A DNA stretch of 64,000 nucleotides. Source: Pseudomonas abietaniphila. Lineage in GTDB: Bacteria; Pseudomonadota; Gammaproteobacteria; Pseudomonadales; Pseudomonadaceae. Location: assembly GCF_900100795.1 (NCBI RefSeq), contig NZ_FNCO01000012.1:124001-188000 (forward strand), in the 5' to 3' direction. Below are positions 52,425-60,912 of the stretch, one piece after another. Within the stretch, counting starts at the first letter, position 1. The number at the start of each line of letters is the position of its first letter. The position numbers were made by a program, and so were the translations under genes. The notes beneath the pieces were generated by a model. That model searched no databases, was not told the origin of the DNA, and saw only the letters and a program-made list of their open reading frames with translations.

Positions 52425-52525
52425 GATCGTTCCCGCGCTCAGCGTGGGAACGCCTTTATTGACGCTCTGCGTCAAAGGACGCGGAGCGTCCGAGGGGCAT
52501 TGCCACGCGGAGCGGGGGAACGATC
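52425..52525. repeat. long inverted repeat of the GATCGTTCCC family
   Basis: GATCGTTCCCGCGCTC...GTGGGAAC at the left faces GCGGAGCGGGGGAACGATC at the right, with GACGCTCTGCGTC and GGACGCGGAGCGTCC palindromes between. This is a common dispersed intergenic element of Pseudomonas genomes, here between the convergent ung and abrB-type genes. Confidence 0.8.
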
Positions 52526-52553
52526 ATGACAATGCCGCTCCCCCAATCGGGCT

Positions 52554-53588
52554 TCACACCGCAGGCTGCCGATTCCAGTACCTGAACAACGGCTCCGCCA
52601 GAAACAACACGAACAGCAACCTCATCACCTGCATCGCCGTGACCAGCGGCACCGACAGTTGCAGCACTTCGGCCGTCAAACTCATTTCTGCGATGCCGCC
52701 GGGCATCATGCCCAGGGTCAATGAGCGCAGGTCCAGATGGGTCGCCGTGCTCAACGCCAATGCACACAGCGCTGCGATGCTCATGGTCAGCGCCGTCCCG
52801 ATCAGCGTCCGCCCAATAAAAGAAGGGGCGCGGCGGAAGAACGCGCGGTTGAAGTGACACCCCAGACCGCTGCCGATCAACCATTGCCCCACCTGACTGC
52901 CGCCGTTGGGCAGGCCGATGTGCAGGTCGAAACTGACGCTGATCACCGCGCTCACCAGCAATGGCCCGAACAGCCAGGGATTGGGCTGTTTCAGACGCTG
53001 CCACAGCCAGGCGACCAACGCGCCCAGCGGGAAAAGCAACGCGAGCCACGTCCAGTCCACGACCGTGGCATGAGACGGCGGGGCGCCATTGCCCATCAGG
53101 TATTTGAAAATCGCCGGAACGCACAAGACCACCGCCAGCACGCGCAGGCTTTGACCGGCCGCCACGTTGCTGAGCATCGCGCCATTGCGTGCACCGAGGT
53201 TGACCATCTCTCCCGAGCCGCCGGGCATACTGGAAAAGAACGCCGTTGCGCGGTCCTCGCCGGTGCGCAGCATCAGCCAGACGCCCACCACGCTGGACAC
53301 GCTGGTGACCAGCGCACCGATGAAGATCAGGCCGAAATGCGAGAGGACTTGTTCGATGACGACAGGGGTGAAGTGCAGGCCGATGCCGATGCCGACCACC
53401 CATTGGCCGCATTTGCGGCCGCCGGGGATTTCAGCCAGCTGCCATGGGGTCAGGCAGCGGACCAGGATGATCGCCAGCAATGAGCCGACCATCCAGGGCA
53501 ACGGCCAGCCGACCTGACTGGCGAGGTAACCCCCCAGCAGGCCGACCAGCGGCGTTCCCCACCACGTTTTGAAGGGTCGATCAGACAT
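52554..53588 (-). CDS. AbrB-family membrane protein
   Basis: A 344-aa inner-membrane protein of the AbrB/PF05145 family (sometimes annotated as regulator or 'ammonia monooxygenase', both misleading). About ten helices in two similar halves each begin with the LVGLLGGYLASQVGWPLPWMVG and QWLIGSGLGCHFNRAFFRRA type segments; FFSSMPGGSGEMVNLGARNG and TLGMMPGGIAEMSLTAEVLQ are the paired family motifs. It overlaps the tctA stop by 8 bases, so it is the last gene of the tct operon. It may add transport or regulation to tricarboxylate use; the role is not established. Confidence 0.82.
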   Translation of the reverse strand: MSDRPFKTWWGTPLVGLLGGYLASQVGWPLPWMVGSLLAIILVRCLTPWQLAEIPGGRKCGQWVVGIGIGLHFTPVVIEQVLSHFGLIFIGALVTSVSSVVGVWLMLRTGEDRATAFFSSMPGGSGEMVNLGARNGAMLSNVAAGQSLRVLAVVLCVPAIFKYLMGNGAPPSHATVVDWTWLALLFPLGALVAWLWQRLKQPNPWLFGPLLVSAVISVSFDLHIGLPNGGSQVGQWLIGSGLGCHFNRAFFRRAPSFIGRTLIGTALTMSIAALCALALSTATHLDLRSLTLGMMPGGIAEMSLTAEVLQLSVPLVTAMQVMRLLFVLFLAEPLFRYWNRQPAV

Positions 53589-55092
53589 CGGCCAGCGCGC
53601 GACGCTGTGAGCGCTTGCGCCAGATGCGCAGCAGCGGGAAGGCCAGCATGACGATGGTCAGTGCCCACACACCCAGCGTGATCGGGCTTGACCAGAGAAT
53701 CTCCAGCGAGCCGTTGGAGATCGACAGCGCGCGACGCAGGTTCTGCTCCATCAAACCGCCGAGGATGAAGCCCAGCAGGATCGGCGACAACGGGAAGTCC
53801 AGCTTGCGCAGGATGTAACCGAAGATACCGATGCCGACCATCAGAAACAGGTCGAAGGTGGTGGCGTGAACCGCGTAGACACCGATCCCGGTAATGATCG
53901 CGATCACCGGCACCAGCGCCCAGTTCGGCACCGCAAGAATGCGAGTGAACACACGGATCATCGGAATATTCAGGATCACCAGCATGACGTTGGCGACGAA
54001 CAGCGACGCGATCAGGCCCCAGACCAGATCGGGTTGTTGCTGGAACAGCAAAGGTCCCGGCGTGATGTTGTACAGCGACAGTGCGCCGATCATCACGGCC
54101 GTGGTCCCCGAACCCGGTACGCCGAGGGTCAGCATCGGCACGAGTGCGCCACAGGCAGCGCCGCCAATAGCGGTTTCAGGCGCTGCCAGACCGCGCATGT
54201 CACCTTGGCCGAATTTGCCGTCTTTACCCGCGATACGTTTCTCGGTCATATACGCCACGGCACTGGCCAGCGTAGCGCCGGCACCCGGCAACACGCCCAT
54301 GATGAAGCCCATCACTCCGCAACGCAGGTTGACGACGAAGACCGCGCTGGCTTCCTTGACGTTGAACATCATGCGACCGGTCGCCTTGACCGCTTCCTGA
54401 CCGTGGTGGGTCTTTTCCAGCAAGAGCAGGATTTCGCTGATCGAGAACAGGCCCAACACCAGCACCACGAACTGGATGCCGTCTGCCAGGTGAATGTTGT
54501 CTCCGGTGAAACGGTAGACGCCGCTGTTGGCGTCAATGCCGATGCTCGACAAAAACAGTCCGATCAACGCGGCAACGAATGTCTTCAGTGGACGATCGCC
54601 GGCCATGCCGCCCAGGCAGACGATCGCGAACACCATCAACACGAAGTATTCCGCCGGTCCGAAGGCGATCGCCCATTTGGCAAGCAATGGGGCGAACAGC
54701 ACCATGCCGCAGGTTGCGATCAATGCGCCGATGAACGAACTCCATGCGGACAGCGAGAGTGCCACGCCGGCAAGGCCCTGACGGGCCATCGGGTAGCCGT
54801 CGAGTGTCGTCATGACGGTGGACGCTTCACCCGGAATATTGAGCAGAATCGAGCTGATGCGCCCGCCGTACTCACAACCCAGATAGACGGCTGCCAACAG
54901 AATCAATGCCGACTCGGGCGGAAGGCCCAAGGCGAAGGCGATGGGGATCAGCAGCGCCACGCCATTGATCGGACCCAGGCCCGGCAGCAGGCCGACGATG
55001 GTGCCGATCAGCGTGCCGGAAAGGGCGGTGATCAGGTTGTACGGGGTCAGCGCGACGCCGAAGCCCTGGCCGAGATAGCCGAGAGTATCCAT
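53581..55092 (-). CDS. tctA: tripartite tricarboxylate transporter, large membrane subunit TctA
   Basis: A 503-aa protein with about 12 helices. Family hallmarks: GTLIGTIVGLLPGLGPINGVALLIPIA, then GEASTVMTTLDGYPMARQG and GGAACGALVPMLTLGVPGSGTTAVM. It forms the membrane channel of the citrate-type TTT importer with TctB. It starts one base after the tctB stop with GGAG in front. Confidence 0.93.
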   Translation of the reverse strand: MDTLGYLGQGFGVALTPYNLITALSGTLIGTIVGLLPGLGPINGVALLIPIAFALGLPPESALILLAAVYLGCEYGGRISSILLNIPGEASTVMTTLDGYPMARQGLAGVALSLSAWSSFIGALIATCGMVLFAPLLAKWAIAFGPAEYFVLMVFAIVCLGGMAGDRPLKTFVAALIGLFLSSIGIDANSGVYRFTGDNIHLADGIQFVVLVLGLFSISEILLLLEKTHHGQEAVKATGRMMFNVKEASAVFVVNLRCGVMGFIMGVLPGAGATLASAVAYMTEKRIAGKDGKFGQGDMRGLAAPETAIGGAACGALVPMLTLGVPGSGTTAVMIGALSLYNITPGPLLFQQQPDLVWGLIASLFVANVMLVILNIPMIRVFTRILAVPNWALVPVIAIITGIGVYAVHATTFDLFLMVGIGIFGYILRKLDFPLSPILLGFILGGLMEQNLRRALSISNGSLEILWSSPITLGVWALTIVMLAFPLLRIWRKRSQRRALADV

Positions 55093-55093
55093 A

Positions 55094-55552
55094 TCAGTTC
55101 TCCAGAGCGTCGAGCACGCCCAGTGGCAGAGGCACATCCATTACTTTGTCGAAGAGCAGGTACAGACCGATGCTCATCAAGGTGATGATGACGATGCTGG
55201 GCAGCCAGCGACCGCCATATAAACGCGCCATGGGAATGCCGATCAGCATGCTGCTCAACACAAAACCCAGAGGTTCGAACAGGCCCGCAAAGATCAGCAG
55301 CAGAACCGTGCACGCGGCGATCTTGATCAGCGTCGGACGGTCCAGCGGTGGCTCGCCTTCGGAATGCTTGATCGGCGTTGGGCGAAACACCATGTACAGC
55401 AACGAAATGCCCATCAGCGCCAGCATCAGCAGCGGAAACGCGCGCGGGCCCACGGGTTCGTAGGAAAAAGGTGCCTGATAAGGCCAGGCCATCAGCGCCA
55501 GGCCGATACAGGCCAACAGCAGTACGAAGGCGAAAATGCGTTGAAACACCAT
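55094..55552 (-). CDS. tctB: tripartite tricarboxylate transporter, small membrane subunit TctB
   Basis: A 152-aa protein with four predicted helices, typical for TctB (MVFQRIFAFVLLLACIGLAL; YLLFDKVMDVPLPLGVLDAL at the end). ATG 55552 with GGGAG before it is preferred to the longer frame. Middle gene of tctCBA. Confidence 0.9.
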   Translation of the reverse strand: MVFQRIFAFVLLLACIGLALMAWPYQAPFSYEPVGPRAFPLLMLALMGISLLYMVFRPTPIKHSEGEPPLDRPTLIKIAACTVLLLIFAGLFEPLGFVLSSMLIGIPMARLYGGRWLPSIVIITLMSIGLYLLFDKVMDVPLPLGVLDALEN

Positions 55553-55632
55553 GGAAAGCTCCCGGGTGGCGCCACCGCGCAGGCGGCGCAACCCTCACGT
55601 CAGTCAATCGAGAACCACTTAACGGGGTCCCA

Positions 55633-56613
55633 TCACTGAATCAGGCCGAATTCCTTGGCCAGCACTTTGTATTCACCCACGCGGGTCTTCACGTACTTGT
55701 CCAGCTCGTCACCGGTCATGGCGAACGGGAACAACTCGCGCTGGTCACGCAGCTTGGCGAAGTCTTCCGAGGCCAGCAGCTTGTCGAACGCTGCTTTCCA
55801 CCAGTTGTATTCCTCGTCGGTCACCTTCGGGCCGAGGTAGAAACCACGTACTACGGGCCAGACGATGTCGTAGCCTTGCTCTTTGGCGGTCGGAATGTTC
55901 TTCATTTCCGGCTCGTCCAGGCGCTTCTCGGAGAACACCGCCAGCAGGCGCATGTCGCCACTGAGGATGTGCGGCATGGAGTCGGAGATGTCAGTGGAGC
56001 CAACCTGGATATGCCCGCCGAGCAGGGCGGTGGCGATTTCACCGCCGCCTTCGAGCGCCACATAACGCAGATCCCGCGGGTTGATACCGGCTGCCTTGGC
56101 GACCAGGGCGGTCTGCATCCAGTCCTGACTGCCGACGGTGCCGCCTGAGCCGATGACCACTTTGCTTGGGTCGGTTTTCAGGGCTTTGACCAGATCGTCG
56201 AGGTTCTTGTAGGGCGAATCGGCTTTCACCGCGATGGCGCCATAACTGGTGCCGACCGCCGCCAGCCAGCGCACCGCGTTTTCGTCGAACCGACCGAACT
56301 TGCCTTGGGCAAGGTTCAGCAGCGAACCGCTGGACCAGGCGACCAGCGTGCCAGCGTCCGCCGGGCGCTGTGCGACCACCGCGTTGTACGCCACTGCACC
56401 GACACCGCCGGGCATGTAGGTCACGCGCATCGGTTTGGTCAGAATCTTCTCGTTGACCAGTGCGCTTTGCACCAGTTTGCAGGTCAGGTCGAAACCGCCA
56501 CCCGGCGATGCCGGTGCGATGCATTCAGGACGATTGGGCTCGGCTGCCCACAGTTGAGTGGCTACCAGCATGCAGCTGGCGGCGACGCTGATACGGCGCA
56601 ACGATAGGTTCAT
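55633..56613 (-). CDS. tctC: tricarboxylate-binding protein TctC
   Basis: A 326-aa periplasmic binding protein (Bug/TctC family). A signal peptide of about 23 residues is cleaved after QLWAA. ECIAPASPGGGFDLTCKLVQ is the first ligand loop and VVIGSGGTVGSQDWMQTALV is the second conserved region. Binds citrate or similar tricarboxylates for TctAB. First gene of the operon; a CA motif sits before its ribosome site, and it is divergent from tctDE. Confidence 0.92.
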   Translation of the reverse strand: MNLSLRRISVAASCMLVATQLWAAEPNRPECIAPASPGGGFDLTCKLVQSALVNEKILTKPMRVTYMPGGVGAVAYNAVVAQRPADAGTLVAWSSGSLLNLAQGKFGRFDENAVRWLAAVGTSYGAIAVKADSPYKNLDDLVKALKTDPSKVVIGSGGTVGSQDWMQTALVAKAAGINPRDLRYVALEGGGEIATALLGGHIQVGSTDISDSMPHILSGDMRLLAVFSEKRLDEPEMKNIPTAKEQGYDIVWPVVRGFYLGPKVTDEEYNWWKAAFDKLLASEDFAKLRDQRELFPFAMTGDELDKYVKTRVGEYKVLAKEFGLIQ

Positions 56614-56630
56614 GGTCAGTCTCCAACGGA

Positions 56631-56638
56631 GTTGTTGT
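56631..56638 (-). promoter_or_regulatory. Hfq/Crc (CA) motif before tctC
   Basis: On the mRNA AACAACAA, a perfect AANAANAA match, lies just upstream of the GGAG ribosome site of tctC. Citrate uptake is a known type of target for catabolite repression by Hfq/Crc. Confidence 0.55.
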
Positions 56639-56937
56639 TTTTGGGTGCGTTTGGCTTATTGGATCGGGCGAAGATTCCCACCGCGTCGTGGACGCGTGGT
56701 GATCAGGGAGGAGGGCGTGACGATGCACCGCGCAGCAAAACCGCGAAGTGTACTCAAAACAGAATGGGATTCAGACGGCGCTGTGGCCGAGGATTTCAGT
56801 GAGCTCATCACCGGTGACTCCGATATTGTTTTTATTGTTGAAAACGCATCGAGGCGTTTTTCGTCACGACCTGCGTGTCACGGACCTCGGAATGAGGGCA
56901 AGCGTAACAAGTCGTAACCGGATCCTAATGGGCGAAG

Positions 56938-56965
56938 CTTTCATCAACCTTTCAACTACCTTTCA
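56938..56965 (+). promoter_or_regulatory. three 11-base-spaced CTTTCA direct repeats, candidate TctD site
   Basis: CTTTCA(N5) occurs three times in exact 11-base steps. OmpR/PhoB-type regulators such as TctD bind direct repeats spaced at one helical turn. The site could drive tctD itself or tctC on the opposite strand. Confidence 0.5.
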
Positions 56966-57087
56966 TTGAGTACCCGCCAGCTCTCGTGCGGGCAGCGGCG
57001 GTGCTGTCTGACGCGCTTAGGGCCTTCACAGACGGCGGCGCGCCTGTAAACTCCGCCTCCACCAAACGCCTCAATCGGGAGAAGTCG

Positions 57088-57759
57088 ATGCGTGTCCTGC
57101 TCGTCGAAGACCATCTGCAACTGGCTGAAAGCGTCGCGCTGGCGCTAAAGGGCAGCGGGCTGACCGTGGACGTGCTGCACGACGGCGTGGCGGCTGATCT
57201 GGCGCTGGGCAGCGAAGAGTACGCGGTGGCGATCCTCGATGTCGGCCTGCCGCGCATGGACGGTTTTGAGGTGCTCGCGCGGCTGCGGGCGCGGGGCAAG
57301 AACATTCCGGTGTTGATGCTGACCGCCCGCAGTGACGTCAAGGATCGGGTCCACGGCCTCAATCTGGGGGCCGACGATTACCTGGCCAAACCTTTCGAGT
57401 TGTCGGAGCTGGAAGCACGGGTCAAGGCGCTGTTGCGACGCAGCGTGTTGGGCGGCGAACGCCAGCAGCGGTGTGGGGTGCTGGTGTATGACCTCGACAC
57501 CCGGCGCTTCACACTGAGCGACGATGTACTGACGTTGACCTCTCGCGAGCAGTCGGTCCTCGAAGCGCTGATCGCCCGTCCCGGTCGGGTGATGAGCAAG
57601 GAGCAACTGGCCGCTCAGGTGTTCGGCCTGGACGAGGAGGCCAGTGCGGACGCTATCGAAATCTACGTCCACCGGTTGCGCAAGAAGCTGGATGGCCATC
57701 CGGTCGGGATCGTGACCTTCCGCGGTCTGGGCTATTTGCTGGAAAGCCGGGATGCTTAA
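57088..57759 (+). CDS. tctD: response regulator TctD
   Basis: A 223-aa OmpR-family regulator. The receiver has acceptor Asp51 in AILDVGLPRMDGFEV and LTARSD with lysine in YLAKPF. The winged helix is at about 130-220 (LTSREQSVLEALIARPGRVM, VHRLRKKL). It activates tricarboxylate transport genes and is overlapped by the kinase gene by 8 bases. ATG 57088 follows GGGAGA. Confidence 0.92.
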   Translation: MRVLLVEDHLQLAESVALALKGSGLTVDVLHDGVAADLALGSEEYAVAILDVGLPRMDGFEVLARLRARGKNIPVLMLTARSDVKDRVHGLNLGADDYLAKPFELSELEARVKALLRRSVLGGERQQRCGVLVYDLDTRRFTLSDDVLTLTSREQSVLEALIARPGRVMSKEQLAAQVFGLDEEASADAIEIYVHRLRKKLDGHPVGIVTFRGLGYLLESRDA

Positions 57760-59161
57760 TCCGTTTCCTTCTGCGGAAAACAGCCTGCGCTGGCGCCTGC
57801 TGTGGAACCTGGGATTGCTGCTGGTGGTGTTGATGATCGCCAGCGGCATGAGCGCCTACTGGAACGGTCGCGAGGCAGCGGACACCGCCTACGACCGCAC
57901 GCTGCTGGCTTCGGCGCGGACCATCGCAGCCGGGTTGTCCGAGCGTGATGGCACCCTCAGCGCCGACGTGCCCTACGTGGCCCTCGATACGTTTGCCTAT
58001 GACAGCGCCGGTCGGATCTATTACCAGGTCAACGACATCAACCACAAGCTGATTTCGGGTTACGAAAATCTCCCCGGGCCGCCGCCCGGCACGCCGCGCA
58101 CCGACGCTTACCCGGCGCTGGCCAAATTCTACAGCGCGCGCTATCAGGGCCAGGATGTGCGCGTGGTCAGCCTGCTCAAACCGGTGAGCGAGCCGAACAT
58201 GAACGGCATCGCCGAAATCCGCGTGGCCGAGACCGAGGAGCAACGGGTGAGCATGGCGCGGGGCCTGATGGCCGATACCCTGTTGCGGCTGGGCATGCTC
58301 GGCAGCGGCGCGCTGCTGCTGGTGTGGTTTACCGTGAGCGCCGCACTGCGACCGCTGGATCGCTTGCGCACGGCGGTGGAGGAGCGTGAGCCCGACGATT
58401 TACGCTCGTTACCCATGGTCGAGGTGCAGCACGAACTGCGCCCGCTGGTCATCTCGCTCAACCACTTCACCGAGCGCCTGCGCATGCAGTTCGAGCGTCA
58501 GGCGCAGTTCATCGCTGATGCCGCCCATGAGCTGCGCACGCCGTTGGCTGCGCTCAAGGCGAGGGTCGAATTGGGGCTGCGTGATCAGGAGCCGGCTGCC
58601 TGGCGCAGCACGCTGGAAAGCGCGGCCATGGGGACGGACAAACTGACGCACCTGGCCAATCAGTTGCTGTCGCTGGCACGCATCGAAAACGGTGCCCGGG
58701 CGATTGCTGAAGGCGGGGCGCAGTTGCTGGACCTCAGCCAACTGGCGCGGGAGTTGGGCATGGCCATGGCGCCGCTGGCCCATGCCCGAGGCGTTGCCCT
58801 GGCCCTGGAAGCCGATGAGCCGGTCTGGATGCGCGGCGAGCCGACCTTGCTCAACGAACTGCTGAGCAACCTTGTGGACAACGCCCTCGCACACACGCCA
58901 TCCGGTGGCAATGTAGTGCTGAGGGTGCATGCGCCCTGCGTGCTCGAAGTCGAGGATGACGGGCCGGGTATTCCATTGCACGAGCGCGATCGCGTGTTCG
59001 AACGTTTTTATCGGCGCAATCAGCAAAGCACCGGCTCAGGGCTCGGCCTGGCAATCGTCGGCGAAATCTGTCGCGCGCATCTGGCGAAGATCACTTTGCA
59101 TGATGGCGCTGAGCGCGGATTGAAGGTTCGAGTGACATTCCCGGTTTCCCTTCCATCGTAG
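57752..59161 (+). CDS. tctE: sensor histidine kinase TctE
   Basis: A 469-aa inner-membrane kinase. The first helix is at about 15-35, a periplasmic sensor (2CSK_N type) at 36-180 (DTFAYDSAGRIYYQVNDINH), then a second helix and HAMP. HisKA follows with His in FIADAAHELRTPLAALKARV, then HATPase with SNLVDNALAHTP and DDGPGIPLHE. It senses external tricarboxylates and phosphorylates TctD. Confidence 0.92.
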   Translation: MLNPFPSAENSLRWRLLWNLGLLLVVLMIASGMSAYWNGREAADTAYDRTLLASARTIAAGLSERDGTLSADVPYVALDTFAYDSAGRIYYQVNDINHKLISGYENLPGPPPGTPRTDAYPALAKFYSARYQGQDVRVVSLLKPVSEPNMNGIAEIRVAETEEQRVSMARGLMADTLLRLGMLGSGALLLVWFTVSAALRPLDRLRTAVEEREPDDLRSLPMVEVQHELRPLVISLNHFTERLRMQFERQAQFIADAAHELRTPLAALKARVELGLRDQEPAAWRSTLESAAMGTDKLTHLANQLLSLARIENGARAIAEGGAQLLDLSQLARELGMAMAPLAHARGVALALEADEPVWMRGEPTLLNELLSNLVDNALAHTPSGGNVVLRVHAPCVLEVEDDGPGIPLHERDRVFERFYRRNQQSTGSGLGLAIVGEICRAHLAKITLHDGAERGLKVRVTFPVSLPS

Positions 59162-59172
59162 ACATACGCGCC

Positions 59173-59931
59173 AGGTCAGCGACATTTTTGCGGCTGACAC
59201 ACCACTTATGGGAGCGAGCTTGCTCGCGAATGCGGTGGGGCAGCGACATCATCGGTGAATGCCCCCCCCCCTTCGCTGCCCTCGTAACCTCGGACGTCTC
59301 CCACAGGTATTGCGTTGTACCCATGCTTCGTCGCAGCGCATCAAAACGGCTAGGAGTTTTCTGAAGAGACCGCATAAACCGGGACCTGCCACGCACCCTG
59401 TGGGAGCTGCTGGAGTTTACGACAGTGGCGAATGCGGTGGGTCAGCGACATTTTCGCGGCTGACACACCACCTGTGGGAGCGAGCTTGCTCGCGAATGCG
59501 GTGGGGCAGCGACATCATCGGTGAATGACCCCCCCTTCGCTGCCCTCGTAACCTCGGACGTCTCCCACAGGTATTGCGTTGTACCCATGCTTCGTCGCAG
59601 CGCATCAAACAGCTAGGAGTTTTCTGAAGAGACCGTATAAACCGAGACCTGCCACGCACCCTGTGGGAGCTGCTGGAGGTTACGACAGTGGCGAATGCGG
59701 TGGGGCAACGACATCATCGGTGAATGACACCCCTTCGCTGCCCTCGTAACCTCGGACGTCTCCCACAGGTATTGCGTTGTACCCATGCTTCGTCGCAGCG
59801 CATCAAACAGCTAGGAGTTCTCTGAAGAGACCGCATAAACCGGGACCTGCCGCGCACCCTGTGGGAGCTGCTGGAGGTTACGACAGTGGCGAATGCGGTG
59901 GAGCAGCGACATCATCGGTGAATGACACACC
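59173..59931. repeat. tandem ~200-base repeats with REP cores
   Basis: Three nearly identical units start at 59226 (202 bases), 59492 (199) and 59691 (198). A 64-base partial unit is at 59428, matching 59173-59225, and a truncated fourth unit starts at 59889. Each holds GCGAATGCGGTGG...ATCATCGGTGAATG, a C-tract that differs in length among copies, CCCTCGTAACCTCGGACGTC and CTGAAGAGACCG. GGGAGCGAGCTTGCTCGCGAA next to them is a REP core. No gene is coded; short ORFs here are repeat artefacts. Confidence 0.85.
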
Positions 59932-59988
59932 CCGTCCGGACAGGTCAGCGCGCGACAGTTGTTTTGGGGCGATCACGGCAGCGTCGAG

Positions 59989-60810
59989 TCAATACAGCAA
60001 CGTCATCGCTTCATTCATTTGGTTGATCAACGCGCCGTCGGCCATGTTCAGCCCCAACTGGCTGACGGCAGGCATCCCCAGAACGTCCAGATTCGGGTAA
60101 GGCCGTCCGGTCGCTTCATGAACATGCACGGTGGCGACCTGCACCAGGTCGACGTAGTCGGCCTGGGTGGAAACCCGCGTAAAGTTCTGGAACTGCCTGG
60201 GCACGATCGCCAGTGCTTCCGGAAAATCCCACGAGCGCAGCAATCGTTCGCCGATGATCGGGTGAATGCGTTCGATCACATGGTTCAGGCTCACAGCGTC
60301 GGCCAGCAATTCAAAGTTGTCTTCGGCGTAGGTCAGGATCGGCAGCACGCCAATCAGATGAATCAGCCCGGCCAGCGTGGCCTTGTCGGCCTTCAAATGA
60401 GCGCGCTTCAAGCTGAGCACGCTGCTGACACCGGCAACTTGCAGGCTCAGTTTCCAGATGTCACGCATCTTGGACTCGACCACACCGGACTTGGCGTGAA
60501 ACATCTGCTCGACCACCAGGCCGATGGCCAGGTTGCAGCTGTAATTCACACCCAGGCGGCGAACCGCGGTGAGTACATCACTGACTTCGAAGTTGGGCCG
60601 CAGCAACGGGCTGTTCACCACCTTGATCAGGCGGGCGGAGAGGGCGGTATCACTGCCAATCACTTTACTGAGAGCCGCGATGGTGATTTCCGAATCTTCC
60701 GCGGCCAGGCGAATTTTCATTGCCACCTCAGGAAGCGTCGGCAGAAACAAGGCGTCTCTGTCGATTGCCTTGATCAGGTCCCTCTGCACCTCGTCAGCCA
60801 TGCTGCTCAT
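59989..60810 (-). CDS. HDOD-domain protein
   Basis: A 273-aa protein made of one HDOD domain (about 10-215). It starts ALFLPTLPEVAMKIRLAAED and has DTALSARLIKVVNSPLLRPN, typical of the helical HDOD fold, related to HD phosphohydrolases but lacking the metal-binding residues. Members act in signalling and stress control. ATG 60810 is preferred to 60876. It is a lone gene between the repeat array and ygfZ. Confidence 0.87.
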   Translation of the reverse strand: MSSMADEVQRDLIKAIDRDALFLPTLPEVAMKIRLAAEDSEITIAALSKVIGSDTALSARLIKVVNSPLLRPNFEVSDVLTAVRRLGVNYSCNLAIGLVVEQMFHAKSGVVESKMRDIWKLSLQVAGVSSVLSLKRAHLKADKATLAGLIHLIGVLPILTYAEDNFELLADAVSLNHVIERIHPIIGERLLRSWDFPEALAIVPRQFQNFTRVSTQADYVDLVQVATVHVHEATGRPYPNLDVLGMPAVSQLGLNMADGALINQMNEAMTLLY

Positions 60811-60912
60811 ATCAGATCTCTGGATAGTGCATTTCGGCCAACGCCCCCGGCCACATCCTGGCTGGAGCGCAGACAACTACGCTGACGTGCGGCTCGTTGA
60901 TTCAAGCGAGGG

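Larger units (their letters stand above)
56614..57087. other. divergent tctC-tctD control region
   Basis: A 474-base region without a credible gene. Besides the CA motif it contains three direct copies of CTTTCA at 56938, 56949 and 56960, 11 bases apart, about 120 bases before tctD. Confidence 0.6.

Noticed and set aside
52456..53412. 318-codon minus-strand open frame
   Set aside because: Out-of-frame shadow of the AbrB-type gene, extending through the dispersed inverted repeat.
53866..55185. 439-codon plus-strand open frame opposite tctA
   Set aside because: Shadow frame of tctA/tctB with composition typical of antisense translation; no domain.
59259..60100. short open frames in the tandem-repeat region
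   Set aside because: They repeat with the DNA units, start without ribosome sites and have no conserved composition; repeat artefacts.
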